Below are positions 8,360 to 16,958 of a stretch of 64,000 nt of DNA, in pieces. The stretch lies in the NCBI GenBank assembly GCA_035628395.1, contig DASPJX010000272.1, positions 1 through 64,000 of the forward strand, given 5' to 3'. The stretch comes from UBA4615 sp035628395. GTDB taxonomy: Bacteria; Pseudomonadota; Gammaproteobacteria; Burkholderiales; Burkholderiaceae_E. The notes under the pieces are model-generated. The model saw nothing but the letters and a program-made list of their open reading frames with translations. It was not told where the DNA came from and ran no database searches. Both the position numbers and the translations under genes were made by a program. Positions within the stretch are counted from its first letter, which is position 1; each line of letters starts with the position of its first letter.

Positions 8360-9228
8360 CCCTCGCCGCGCTCCGTGCGCAGCGCCGCGCGCGCGGCCGA
8401 CAGCGTGTCGGCGAGCGGCCCGCGCGTGGCGCGATCCCACGCGTGCCGCGGGCCGATCGTGATGCCGCCGTCGACCACCAGGTGCGCGCCGGTCACGTAG
8501 GCCGACTCGTCCGACGCGAGGAACACGACCGCGTCCGCGATGTCGCGCGGCGCACCGGCCCGGCCGAGCGGATTGGTCCGGCCGCCGTCGTCGGCGACCG
8601 CCTGCGCGACGCGTCGCGACGCGTCGGCGTCGAGCCCGAAGACCTGGCCGATGATCGGCGTGGCGACGTAGCCGGGCAGCACCGCGTTGACCCGGATGCC
8701 CTGCGGCGACAGCTCGGCGGCGGCGAGCTTCGTGAAGTGCAGCACGCCGGCCTTCGCCACCGAGTACGACAGCGGCCCGTAGCCCGCCTGCAGCCCGGCG
8801 ATCGACGCCGTCGCGACGATCGAGCCGCCGCCGCGTCGCCGCATCGCCGGCACCGCGTACGACGCGCCCGCGACGACCGAGCGCAGCAGCAGCGCCTGCG
8901 TCTCGTCCCAGGCGTCGGGATCGAAGTCCTCGACGCGCTGGAGCGCGCCGAGCCGGCCGGCGTTCGCGAACAGCACGTCGAGCCCGCCGAAGCGCGCCTC
9001 GGCGGCGTCGATCGCCGCCCGCAGCTCGTCGAGCCGGCACACGTCGCAGCGCACGAACGCGACCGCCTCCGGATGCGCGCGCTCGAGCGCGCGCCCGGCC
9101 TCCTCCTGCACGTCGGCGGCGACGACGCGCGCGCCCTCCTCGACGAAGCGCCGCACCGTCGCGAGCCCGATGCCCGACGCCGCCCCCGTGACGACGGCGA
9201 CCTTGCCGTCGAGCCTGTGTCCGCTCAT
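8356..9228 (-). CDS. Short-chain dehydrogenase/reductase (SDR)
   Basis: A 290-residue classical SDR. It has the TGAASGIG cofactor-binding loop near residue 13, ADVQ and CDV acidic positions suggesting NAD preference, NAG at the strand-4 end, the catalytic Ser (TASIAG) and YSVAK Tyr-Lys pair, and the C-terminal VVDGG motif. The substrate is unknown. ATG 9228 was chosen because GGAGG lies 7 bases upstream; an earlier ATG at 9234 would be too close to it. The start overlaps the stop of the GST-like gene by 4 bases, so the two are coupled. Confidence 0.85.
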   Translation of the reverse strand: MSGHRLDGKVAVVTGAASGIGLATVRRFVEEGARVVAADVQEEAGRALERAHPEAVAFVRCDVCRLDELRAAIDAAEARFGGLDVLFANAGRLGALQRVEDFDPDAWDETQALLLRSVVAGASYAVPAMRRRGGGSIVATASIAGLQAGYGPLSYSVAKAGVLHFTKLAAAELSPQGIRVNAVLPGYVATPIIGQVFGLDADASRRVAQAVADDGGRTNPLGRAGAPRDIADAVVFLASDESAYVTGAHLVVDGGITIGPRHAWDRATRGPLADTLSAARAALRTERGEG

Positions 9229-10199
9229 GTCCATCCTCCCGTCGAGGCGTCCCGCGCCTCGGTCATCGTGTAGCCGATCCTCGGCAGGTGCACCGTCACC
9301 TCGCCGAGCACCGGGTCGGTCCGCCCGATCGACACGTCGTCGGCGTCGACGTGCCGCAGCACCCCCTCGACCGCCTCGGTCGCGTAGCCGTCGGGCCGCA
9401 CCGCGACGCGGCGCCCGAGCGCCGGCATCGCGTCGTCGTCGACCGACGCGCGCGCGGGCGCCGGCGTCGCGGCGGCGGCCGCGGCGAGCGACTCGGCGGC
9501 GGTGGCCGGCTCGGGCCGTCCGTGGCCGATCGCGGCCATCCGCGCCATCCAGGCGCGCAGCGCCGGGTACGGGTCGAGCTCCGCCGAGCAGTCGATCTCG
9601 AACGCGCCGAGGAACCAGAGCGTGTGGTACGCGGCGAAGTCGGCGCGGCCCGGCGCGTCCGACAGCAGCCACGGCCGCCCGTGCGCGAGCAGGCCCGCGG
9701 CGGCCGGCAGCGCCGCGCGCACGGTCCGCAGGCTGCGCCGCGCGACGGCCTTCAGCCGGTCGATCGACGGCGGCGGCTTGCCGCGCAGCGTCGCGCGGTC
9801 GACGTGCAGGCGCGGGTCGACCGTCTCGGCGTTGACGCCGCTCGCGAAGCGCGCGATCGCCCAGAAGAGCTCGCCCTCGACCCACGCCTCGATCGCGGTC
9901 TCGAGCGCGGCGACCCGCGGATCCGACAGGGGCGGCTCGGGCCAGCGCCGGTCGAGCTCGCGGGCGATGCAGCGCGTGTCGCAATACGCGTCGGCGCCGA
10001 TCTGCAGCACCGGCACGTGCCGGTAGCCGCCGGTCAGCGCGGTCAGCTCGGGCTTCGGCATCACCGACGGCACGGTCACCGAGCGCCACGCGAGACCCTT
10101 GCGCCCGAGCATGACCCGGACCTTCTCGGAGAACGGCGAGAAGTCGTAGTGGTGCAGGAACGGGACGTCGGCCCCGTCGGTCGCGCGGGTCTGCGCCAT
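9225..10199 (-). CDS. Glutathione S-transferase family protein
   Basis: A 324-residue protein with a thioredoxin-like N-terminal domain (HHYDFSPFSEKVRVMLGRKG; Ser in SPFSEKVR is the likely glutathione-activating position) and VPVL before the glutathione-binding turn. A helical C-terminal domain follows, with extra sequence beyond the usual 200-220 residues of a GST. The final ~80 residues are not typical of GSTs and may form an added domain. It is co-transcribed with the downstream SDR gene, which suggests a joint detoxification or catabolic step; the substrate is not evident. Confidence 0.75.
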   Translation of the reverse strand: MAQTRATDGADVPFLHHYDFSPFSEKVRVMLGRKGLAWRSVTVPSVMPKPELTALTGGYRHVPVLQIGADAYCDTRCIARELDRRWPEPPLSDPRVAALETAIEAWVEGELFWAIARFASGVNAETVDPRLHVDRATLRGKPPPSIDRLKAVARRSLRTVRAALPAAAGLLAHGRPWLLSDAPGRADFAAYHTLWFLGAFEIDCSAELDPYPALRAWMARMAAIGHGRPEPATAAESLAAAAAATPAPARASVDDDAMPALGRRVAVRPDGYATEAVEGVLRHVDADDVSIGRTDPVLGEVTVHLPRIGYTMTEARDASTGGWT

Positions 10200-10230
10200 G
10201 CGCTCTCCTCGTGGCGGCGTGCCGGCCAGT

Positions 10231-11673
10231 CTAGCGCCGCGCCGCGGGCGCGCGCATCCGCGACGCGGCGAACACCGCGAGCACGACCACCGCGGCCACC
10301 ATCCAGAAGGTTTCGCGGAACGCGAGGACCGCGCCCTGCGGCTCGGCGCCGTGCACGCGCAGCCGCCACTCGAGGACGATGCCGGTGACGCTGACGCCGA
10401 TCGCGCCGCCGAGCTGGCGCAGCAGGTTCACCGCGCTCGCGCCCTGCGGCACCTGCGCGGGCGCGAGGCCGCGCATCGCCCCGAGGTTGAGCGCCGGCAT
10501 CGTCAGCCCCAGCCCGATGCGCCCGAGGATCGTCCACGCGACGATGGTGCCGAGCGCGGGCGCCGGCCCCAGCAGGCCCATCAGCGCGAACGACGCGGCG
10601 AGCAGCGCGAGCCCGCTCGCCACCTGGCGGTGCGGCGGGACGCGGTCGGCGAGCCGGCCGCCGAGCGGGATCGCGACGGCGAGCACGAGGCCCGCGGGCA
10701 GCAGCACGGCGCCGGCCTGCGACGGCGGGAAGCCGAGCGCGGTCTGCATGTAGACCGGCACCAGGTAGGTCGAGCCGAAGAGCGCGGTGCCGTAGGTGAA
10801 CGCGACCAGGCCGCCCATCGCGAACGCGCGGTCGCGGAACAGCGCGAGCGACAGCAGCGGCGAGGCCGCGCGCGCCTGTCGCGCGACGAAGGTCGCGGTC
10901 GCGAGCGCCGCGACGCCGAGCAGCGCGCCGGCGGTCGCGAGCCGCGGGTCGTGCAGCCGCACCAGCCCCTCGAGCAGCGCCGGCACCGCGACCGCGGCGA
11001 GCGCCACCGACGGCAGGTCGAGCGGCGCGCCGTCGTCCCCGGCCCGCGCGCCGCCGGGCGCCGTCACCGGCAGGTAGCGCGCGGCGAGCACGAAGGCGAG
11101 CACGCAGAACGGCACGACCACGAAGAAGATCGAGCGCCAGCCGAAGGCCTCGACCAGCAGGCCGCCGATCGTCGGCCCGAGCGCCGGCGCGAGCACGACG
11201 CCGAATCCGAAGACGCCCATCGCGCGGCCCTGCCGCTCCGGCGGGAACGCGCGCAGGATCAGGATCGACGGGATCGGCTGCAGCACGCCCGCGGCGAGCC
11301 CCTCGGCCACCCGCATCGCGAGCACGAGCTCGTAGGTGTTCGACAGCCCGCCCGCGATGCCGCCGGCCATCAGCAGCGAGACCGCGCCCATGTACGCGCG
11401 CCGGTAGCCGAGCCGGGCGAGCAGCCAGGGCGTGGGCAGCATCGCGACCGCCATCGCCGCCATGAACGACGAGGACACCCACTGCGCGCGCTCCTGGCCG
11501 ATCCGGAAGTGCGCCATCAGGTCCGGCACCGCGACGTTGACGATCGTCGACGACAGGATCGAGGCGATCGTGCCGACCATCGCGGTCATCAGCAGCAGGC
11601 CGCGCCAGCGCGGGCCGTGGCGTGCGGCGAGCGCCGCGGCGCTGCCGGGCTCGGGAGGGTCGGGTGGAAGCAC
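10231..11673 (-). CDS. DHA2-type MFS drug exporter (EmrB/QacA-like)
   Basis: About 480 residues and roughly 14 membrane helices, with the DHA2 landmarks STIVNVAVPDLMAHF in helix 1, QWVSSSFMAAMA in helix 2 and LARLGYRRAYM in the following loop. Proteins of this family export lipophilic drugs or toxic metabolites with protons. No membrane-fusion (EmrA) or TetR gene is adjacent. I placed the start at GTG 11673 because the first membrane helix begins before the first internal ATG (11589); no good ribosome-binding site supports either. Confidence 0.8.
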   Translation of the reverse strand: MLPPDPPEPGSAAALAARHGPRWRGLLLMTAMVGTIASILSSTIVNVAVPDLMAHFRIGQERAQWVSSSFMAAMAVAMLPTPWLLARLGYRRAYMGAVSLLMAGGIAGGLSNTYELVLAMRVAEGLAAGVLQPIPSILILRAFPPERQGRAMGVFGFGVVLAPALGPTIGGLLVEAFGWRSIFFVVVPFCVLAFVLAARYLPVTAPGGARAGDDGAPLDLPSVALAAVAVPALLEGLVRLHDPRLATAGALLGVAALATATFVARQARAASPLLSLALFRDRAFAMGGLVAFTYGTALFGSTYLVPVYMQTALGFPPSQAGAVLLPAGLVLAVAIPLGGRLADRVPPHRQVASGLALLAASFALMGLLGPAPALGTIVAWTILGRIGLGLTMPALNLGAMRGLAPAQVPQGASAVNLLRQLGGAIGVSVTGIVLEWRLRVHGAEPQGAVLAFRETFWMVAAVVVLAVFAASRMRAPAARR

Positions 11674-11798
11674 GTCGGGGCGGGCCGCGGCGCGGGGCTG
11701 CGGCGAGGGCGGGAAGCGGCGCGGAGGCAGGCACGCCGCGGGCCCGGCCCGGCCGGGCGCTCCGCGGCGCGGCGCGCTCCGACGCGCCGCGCGCGCGC

Positions 11799-12770
11799 TC
11801 AGCCGGCGAGCCAGTTCGCGTAGCGGTAGTAGAGCGGCAGCCCCACCAGCAGGTTGAACGGCAGCGTGACGCCGAGCGAGGCGGTCAGGTAGATGCCCGG
11901 GTTCGCCTCCGGCAGCGACGCGCGGCAGGCCGCCGGCGCGTCGATGAACGACGCGCTCGCGCAGATCGCGCCGAACACGAACGCGCCGCCGGTCGACAGC
12001 CCCGCCGCGTCGCCGAGCGTCGTGCCGATCAGCCCGTTGACGATCGGCATCGCGACGCCGAAGCCGATCATGAAGGGACCGACCTCGCGGAACGCCCGGG
12101 CCTGGCGGGCGGCGGTGATGCCCATCTCCAGCAGGAAGAGCATCAGCATCCCGCGGAACAGCCCCTCGTAGAACGGCCTGATCTGGCCCCACTGCGCGTC
12201 GGTCGCGACCCAGCCGATCGTCATGCCGCCGACGAGCAGAAGGATGCCCCGCCCGCGGACCACCCCGAGGACCAGGTCCGCGGCGCGCACGCCGCCCGTG
12301 CCGCGTCCGATCGCGAACCGGGCGAGCGCGAGCGAGTAGACGACGCCGAACTCCATCAGCGCGACCATCGCCGCCATGTAGCCCTCGGCGGGCGTGCCCA
12401 TCGCGGCGGCGAGCGCCGTCGACGCGAAGAAGGTCGCCGTCGACACCGAGCCGTAGTGCGCGGCGAGCGCCGCGGCGTTCGGGATGTCGAAGCCGCCGAG
12501 CCGGCGGGTCGCCAGGTAGACGATCGAGGGGATCGCGAAGGTCATCGCGAGCGTCGCGCCGACGAGCGGCATCAGCCCGGCGAGCCCGGCCTGCGCGAGC
12601 TCGCGTCCGCCGGTCAGCCCGAGCGAGAACAGCAGGTAGATCGACAGCAGCTTGATCACCGGTTCGGGCAGCTCGAGGTCGCTGCGCAGGGCGCCGGCGA
12701 TCGCGCCGAGCACGAACGCGAGGACGACGGGCTGGAGGAGGTTTCCGAGGAGCAGATCGAGTCCGGGCAT
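11799..12770 (-). CDS. SbtA-family (sodium-dependent bicarbonate) permease
   Basis: A 323-residue membrane protein that matches the sodium-dependent bicarbonate transporter family (Sbt_1, formerly DUF897). It has about ten hydrophobic segments, an N-terminal LEPVVLAFVLGAIAGAL-like helix, an IYLLFSLGLTGG segment and the paired inverted halves typical of the family. In cyanobacteria SbtA imports bicarbonate; the role in proteobacteria is not established. The start at ATG 12770 is conventional for the family. It is divergent from a LysR gene across a 107-base spacer containing two inverted repeats, so control by that LysR protein is likely. Confidence 0.75.
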   Translation of the reverse strand: MPGLDLLLGNLLQPVVLAFVLGAIAGALRSDLELPEPVIKLLSIYLLFSLGLTGGRELAQAGLAGLMPLVGATLAMTFAIPSIVYLATRRLGGFDIPNAAALAAHYGSVSTATFFASTALAAAMGTPAEGYMAAMVALMEFGVVYSLALARFAIGRGTGGVRAADLVLGVVRGRGILLLVGGMTIGWVATDAQWGQIRPFYEGLFRGMLMLFLLEMGITAARQARAFREVGPFMIGFGVAMPIVNGLIGTTLGDAAGLSTGGAFVFGAICASASFIDAPAACRASLPEANPGIYLTASLGVTLPFNLLVGLPLYYRYANWLAG

Positions 12771-12833
12771 CGCGGGGTCCGTGTTTCTTGCATCGACGGC
12801 CCGGATGCTAGGCAGCGGCGGCGTTCGACTCCA

Positions 12834-12872
12834 ATTCAACGTTTGAATGCGATCGTTCGTTCTGCTAGAACG
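12834..12872. promoter_or_regulatory. Two inverted repeats in the permease/LysR divergent spacer
   Basis: ATTCAA-CGT-TTGAAT (12834-12848) is a perfect 6-bp inverted repeat with a 3-base spacer and fits the T-N11-A pattern of LysR operators. CGTTC-TGCTA-GAACG (12858-12872) is a second inverted repeat directly before the LysR start codon at 12878. The region is much richer in A and T than its surroundings, as expected of a shared promoter. Confidence 0.55.
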
Positions 12873-12877
12873 GTCGG

Positions 12878-13756
12878 ATGTCCGAGCTCAACTACCACCA
12901 CCTGCGCTACTTCTGGGCGATCGCGCACGAGCGCGGGCTCACGCGCGCCGCGCAGCGGCTCCACGTGTCGCAGTCGGCGCTGTCGGTGCAGCTGCGCCGC
13001 CTCGAGGAGCGTCTCGGCCACGCCCTCTTCGAGCGGCGCGGCCGCGGCCTCGTGCTCACCGAGGCGGGGCGCGTCGCGCTCGACCACGCCGACGCGATCT
13101 TCCGCACCGGCGACGAGCTGGTCGGCACGCTGAAGGGCCGCCCGCGCGCCGAGCAGCCGGTGCTGCGCGTCGGCTCGGTCGCCACGCTGTCGCGCAACTT
13201 CCAGATGCAGTGGCTCGCCGCGGTGCTGGCCCGCGGCGACGTGCGCGTCGTGCTGCACTCGGGCTCGCTGCGCGAGCTGCTCGCGCAGCTCGGCGCGCAC
13301 TCGCTCGACGTCGTGCTCGCCAACGAGGCGGTACCGCGCGACCGCGCCGCCGGCTGGCACTGCCGGCTGATCGCCGAGCAGCCGGTCGCGATCGTCTCGC
13401 GCCGCCCCCGGGGCCGGCCCCGCCCGCTTCGCTTCCCGCAGGACCTGCACGACCGGCCGATGCTGCTGCCCGGCGAGGCGGGCTCGGTGCGGGCGGCCTT
13501 CGACGCGCTGCTCGAGCAGCACGACGTGAGGCCCCGGCTGCTCGCCGAGGTCGACGACATGGCCATGCTGCGGCTGATGGCGCGCGAGACCGGGGCGCTC
13601 GCGCTGGTGCCGCCCGTGGTCGTGCGCGACGAGCTGGAGGCCGGGACCCTGGTCGAGCGCTGCTCGATCCCCCAGATCGCCGAGCGGTTCTACGCGATCA
13701 CCGGCCAGCGCCGCTTCGCGCACCCGCTGCTGCGCGCCCTGCTGGCGGGCGCCTGA
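12878..13756 (+). CDS. LysR-family regulator (NhaR-like)
   Basis: A 292-residue LysR protein. The opening LNYHHLRYFWAIAHERGLTR and the RLHVSQSALSVQLRRLE recognition helix are hallmarks of the NhaR/sodium-stress branch, and a full effector-binding domain follows. The divergent gene encodes an SbtA-like sodium-coupled permease, so a regulator of Na+- or bicarbonate-linked transport is plausible. Start ATG 12878 follows a candidate operator by 5 bases, leaving no space for a Shine-Dalgarno sequence. Confidence 0.85.
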   Translation: MSELNYHHLRYFWAIAHERGLTRAAQRLHVSQSALSVQLRRLEERLGHALFERRGRGLVLTEAGRVALDHADAIFRTGDELVGTLKGRPRAEQPVLRVGSVATLSRNFQMQWLAAVLARGDVRVVLHSGSLRELLAQLGAHSLDVVLANEAVPRDRAAGWHCRLIAEQPVAIVSRRPRGRPRPLRFPQDLHDRPMLLPGEAGSVRAAFDALLEQHDVRPRLLAEVDDMAMLRLMARETGALALVPPVVVRDELEAGTLVERCSIPQIAERFYAITGQRRFAHPLLRALLAGA

Positions 13757-13794
13757 GCCGCCCGATCGATGTCCGGCCGAGCCGCCCCGGATGG

Positions 13795-13800
13795 TAGAAT
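13795..13800 (+). promoter_or_regulatory. Candidate -10 box for infA
   Basis: TAGAAT is a near-consensus -10 hexamer in the spacer upstream of the IF-1 gene, about 200 bases before its start codon. No good -35 match was seen 16-18 bases upstream. If it is used, infA has a leader of roughly 190 bases with no credible reading frame of its own. Confidence 0.35.
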
Positions 13801-13998
13801 GGGGTTTGGCGGATCGTGGTCCGGGCCCGCGCCCGGGGGCGGCCCGTGCGTGCGCGGCGAGCGTTCGCCGCGAATGCCGGGGCGCCCGCTCCGGACGGCC
13901 CTCGAAGCCGAACCACGACCCGCGCGGACGAACCCGGCGCCGCGCCGACGCGGCACCCCCAAGGCATCGCGCCCGTGCGCGGATGCGAAAGGCAGGCA

Positions 13999-14253
13999 AT
14001 GGCGAAGGAAGAGCTGATCGAAACCACCGGCGTCGTCGACGAGGTGCTTCCGGACTCGCGCTTCAAGGTCACGATCGAGAACGGTCTGCAGCTGGTCTGC
14101 TACACCGCCGGCAAGATGCGCAAGCATCACATCCGCATCCTGGCGGGCGATCGCGTGTCGATCGAGCTGTCCCCGTACGACCTGACCAAGGGTCGGATCA
14201 ACTTCCGGCACCTCGAGGGCCGCGGCCCCGGTCCGTCGCCGCGCCGGCGCTGA
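13999..14253 (+). CDS. infA: Translation initiation factor IF-1 (second, extended copy)
   Basis: An 84-residue OB-fold protein with the IF-1 core: MAKEELIETTGVVDEVLPDS, then FKVTIENGLQLVCYTAGKMRKH, and HIRILAGDRVSIELSPYDL with GRI. IF-1 binds the ribosomal A site during initiation. Standard IF-1 has 72 residues; this one carries an extra Pro/Arg tail (GPGPSPRRR). The gene stands alone, not in a ribosomal protein operon, so it is probably the second infA paralogue that Burkholderiales often carry. AGGCAGGC upstream is a modest ribosome-binding site. Confidence 0.9.
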   Translation: MAKEELIETTGVVDEVLPDSRFKVTIENGLQLVCYTAGKMRKHHIRILAGDRVSIELSPYDLTKGRINFRHLEGRGPGPSPRRR

Positions 14254-14311
14254 GCCGGCGGGCGCCGCGCGCGACGGCCGACGCCGTCGGGCGCCGTCCC
14301 GCCCGCCGCCG

Positions 14312-15184
14312 TCAGCCGCGGCGGGCCATGGCCTCGCCGAGCCGGATCGAGCGCCCGGGCGACCATTCCTCGGCGAAGCGCAGCGGCTGCGACGGCCACA
14401 GCATCACGACGGTCGAGCCCAGCAGGAAGCGCCCCATCTCCTCGCCGCGCCCGATCGAGATCGACGGCTCGTCGTAGGCCCAGCGCCGCACGGTGCCGGG
14501 CCGCGGCGGGTTGACGACGCCGTGCCAGACGGTGGCCATGCTGCCGACGATCGTCGCCCCGACCAGCACCATCGCCAGCGGCCCGTGCGCGGTGTCGAAG
14601 GTGCAGACCACGCGCTCGTTGCGCGCGAACAGCCCCGGGATGCCGCGCGCGGTCGCGGGGTTCACCGAGTACAGGCTGCCCGGCACGTGCACCATGCCCC
14701 GCAGCCGCCCCTCGCAGGGCATGTGGATGCGGTGGTAGTCGCGCGGGCTCAGGTACAGCGTCGCGAACCAGCCGTCGTCGAAGCGCGCGGCGAGCTCGCG
14801 GTCGCCGCCGAGCAGCGCCACCGTCGAGTAGTGGTGCCCCTTCGCCTGGAACACGCGGTCGCGCTCGATGCGCCCGAACCGGCTGATCGCGCCGTCCACC
14901 GGGCAGATCCAGTCGGCGTCGGCGAGCGGACGCGCGCCGGGCGCGAGCGCGCGGGTGAAGAAGTCGTTGAAGCTCGCGTACGACTCGATCCGCGGATCGG
15001 CCGCCTCGCTCATGTCGACCCGGTAGCGCGCGACGAAGCGGCGGATCGCCGCGTGCGTCGCGGCGCCCGCGCGCGCCGACGCGAGCCGCCCGGCGAGCGC
15101 GGTCATCGCCCGCTTGGGCAGCAGGTGCTGCAGGAGCACGAACGGATCGGTCACGGGCGCATCCGGGAACCAGGGCCCGCGCAT
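14312..15184 (-). CDS. psd: Phosphatidylserine decarboxylase proenzyme
   Basis: A 290-residue protein matching the Psd family, which makes phosphatidylethanolamine at the membrane using a pyruvoyl group. The self-cleavage site GST lies at residues 256-258 (in GRFLLGSTVV), near the C-terminus as expected. Other family motifs are NDFFTRAL, CPVDGAIS (Asp 97) and YHRIHMPCEG. ATG 15184 was chosen; GTG 15154 is the alternative and would begin VTDPFVLLQHLLPK, close to the usual family start. It is convergent with infA. Confidence 0.9.
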   Translation of the reverse strand: MRGPWFPDAPVTDPFVLLQHLLPKRAMTALAGRLASARAGAATHAAIRRFVARYRVDMSEAADPRIESYASFNDFFTRALAPGARPLADADWICPVDGAISRFGRIERDRVFQAKGHHYSTVALLGGDRELAARFDDGWFATLYLSPRDYHRIHMPCEGRLRGMVHVPGSLYSVNPATARGIPGLFARNERVVCTFDTAHGPLAMVLVGATIVGSMATVWHGVVNPPRPGTVRRWAYDEPSISIGRGEEMGRFLLGSTVVMLWPSQPLRFAEEWSPGRSIRLGEAMARRG

Positions 15185-15339
15185 TCTAGCCGCCGGGAGC
15201 CGGATCGCCGCGACGGGAGCCGTGCGCGACCGCGGCGCAGCCTGCGGATGTCCGCAACGCGCCGCGCGCCACGACGTGCGCGGACGGCTCGGCCGATCGC
15301 GCATACTCACGGCTTTTTTCGCGAAGGAAGTCCGCCTCC

Positions 15340-16299
15340 ATGTGGTTCAAGAACCTGATCGTGCTGCGGGTGCCCGCCGGCTGGGAGCTCGACGTCGACA
15401 CGCTGGCCGACGCGCTGCTGCCGGCGGCGTTCGTCGAGGCCGGAGCGGTCGAGGAGGAGCGCGCGGGCTGGGTGCCGCCGCGCGACGGCGAGACCTCGCT
15501 GGTGGTCGCGACCGGCCGCCATCTGCTGGTGTCGCTGCGCCAGGAGCGCAAGCTGCTGCCGGCGCGCGTGATCACGCAGTTCGTCAAGCAGCGGGCCGAG
15601 CGGATCGAGGCCGAGGAAGGCTTCAAGCCCGGTCGCAAGCGGATGAAGGAGCTGAAGGAGGCGGTGCGCGACGAGCTGCTGCCGCGCGCGTTCAGCCTGT
15701 CGACCGACACGCGCGCGTGGATCGACCCGGTGGGCGGCTGGCTCGCCGTCGACGCGGCCTCGCCCTCGCGCGCCGACGCGGTGATCGGGCTGCTCGCCAA
15801 GTGCCTCGACGGCTTCCCCGCGCGTCCGCTGAAGACCGTGCAGTCGCCGGCCGCGTCGATGACGCGCTGGCTCGTCGACGACGACGCGCCCGCGGGCTTC
15901 ACGATCGACCAGGACGCGGTGCTCGCCGCGCGCGACACGAAGGCGACGGTGCGCTACGCGAACCAGTCGCTCGAGGCCGAGGACATCGCCCGGCACACGA
16001 AGGCCGGCAAGCAGTGCACGCGGCTCGCGATGACCTGGGCCGACCGCGTGAGCTTCGTGCTGACCGAGTCGCTGTCGATCCGGCGCGTGCGCCCGCTCGA
16101 CGTGCTGAAGGAGTCGGAGGCCGGCAGCGCGGCCGGCGCCGACGCCGAGGAGCGCTTCCTGTCGGACTTCGCGCTGATGGCGGGCGAGACCTCGTCGATG
16201 CTCGCCGGGATCGTCGAGGCGCTCGGCGGCGCGCTGCCCGACGCGCGGCTCGACGCGCCGAAGGCCGCCGAGCCGCCGGCGCTGCCGAAGGCGGCCTGA
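15340..16299 (+). CDS. rdgC: Recombination-associated protein RdgC
   Basis: A 319-residue protein that begins MWFKNLIVLRV, as RdgC proteins do. It contains the conserved QERKLLPARVITQFVKQR and GFKPGRKRMKELKE segments. RdgC is a ring-forming, nucleoid-associated DNA-binding protein that restrains RecA filament formation. The length is close to that of E. coli RdgC (303). The gene appears monocistronic, divergent from psd across 155 bases. Confidence 0.9.
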   Translation: MWFKNLIVLRVPAGWELDVDTLADALLPAAFVEAGAVEEERAGWVPPRDGETSLVVATGRHLLVSLRQERKLLPARVITQFVKQRAERIEAEEGFKPGRKRMKELKEAVRDELLPRAFSLSTDTRAWIDPVGGWLAVDAASPSRADAVIGLLAKCLDGFPARPLKTVQSPAASMTRWLVDDDAPAGFTIDQDAVLAARDTKATVRYANQSLEAEDIARHTKAGKQCTRLAMTWADRVSFVLTESLSIRRVRPLDVLKESEAGSAAGADAEERFLSDFALMAGETSSMLAGIVEALGGALPDARLDAPKAAEPPALPKAA

Positions 16300-16375
16300 G
16301 CCCGCGGCGGGCCGCCGCGCGCGGCCCCGCCGGGCGCCGGACGACGCGTCGCCCGGCGCGTCGCGTTTCCGTCGC

Positions 16376-16443
16376 CGCGGCGGTCGGATCACCGCGGCGG
16401 TCGGATCACCCGTGCGCTCGGGTCACCAGTGCGCTCGGGTCAC
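16376..16443. repeat. Four 17-bp tandem units running into a stop codon
   Basis: Units of exactly 17 bases lie at 16376-16392 and 16393-16409 (identical, CGCGGCGGTCGGATCAC) and at 16410-16426 and 16427-16443 (CCGTGCGCTCGGGTCAC and the same with CAG- in place of CCG-). A partial fifth copy begins at 16444. The last unit contains the stop codon (16440-16442) of the thioesterase gene. Confidence 0.85.
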
Positions 16444-16910
16444 CAGTGCGGCCGGTCGTGTCCCACGCGCACCGGCCGCACCTCGTCGATCGACACCTTC
16501 GCGAGCGCCTCGCCGAACTCGGGCGGGATCGGCAGCGAGCGCAGCCGCTCGCCGACCTTCGCGACCCAGGCGCGCACCTCCCAGCCCTCGACGAGCAGCT
16601 GCCGGTCGCGCATCAGCCGGTAGTCGATCCGGAAGCGCTTCGGTCCGAACTTCTCGATCCTCGCCTCGGCGAGCAGCCGGTCGCCGTCGGTCGAGGCCAC
16701 GAGGAACTTCGCGTGCGCCTCGAGGATCGGCGTGCCGACGACGCCGTAGCGCTCGGTCAGCACCGCCTGCGACAGGCCCGCGCAGCGCAGCCAGTGCTGG
16801 AACGCGGTGTCGAACCAGTAGAAGTAGTGCGGGTAGAACACGATCCGCGCGGGATCGCAGTCGCCCCATTCGACGGTGAAGGCGGTGGTGAAGGAGATCG
16901 GCGGGTCCAT
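16440..16910 (-). CDS. Acyl-CoA thioesterase (4-hydroxybenzoyl-CoA thioesterase family)
   Basis: A 156-residue hotdog-fold protein. The segment VEWGDCDPARIVFYPHYFYWFD holds the family's catalytic Asp, and length and layout match 4-hydroxybenzoyl-CoA thioesterase and YbgC-type enzymes that hydrolyse aromatic or short-chain acyl-CoA esters. The acyl substrate cannot be told. The last codons run into a 17-bp tandem repeat, so the C-terminal VGHDRPHW may be of recent origin. It lies 48 bases downstream of an enolase-superfamily gene and may be co-transcribed with it. Confidence 0.85.
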   Translation of the reverse strand: MDPPISFTTAFTVEWGDCDPARIVFYPHYFYWFDTAFQHWLRCAGLSQAVLTERYGVVGTPILEAHAKFLVASTDGDRLLAEARIEKFGPKRFRIDYRLMRDRQLLVEGWEVRAWVAKVGERLRSLPIPPEFGEALAKVSIDEVRPVRVGHDRPHW

Positions 16911-16958
16911 GGCTCGGCGGATGGAGCGGGTTCGGGGCGGGGCTCGGTCGGGTCGGGC

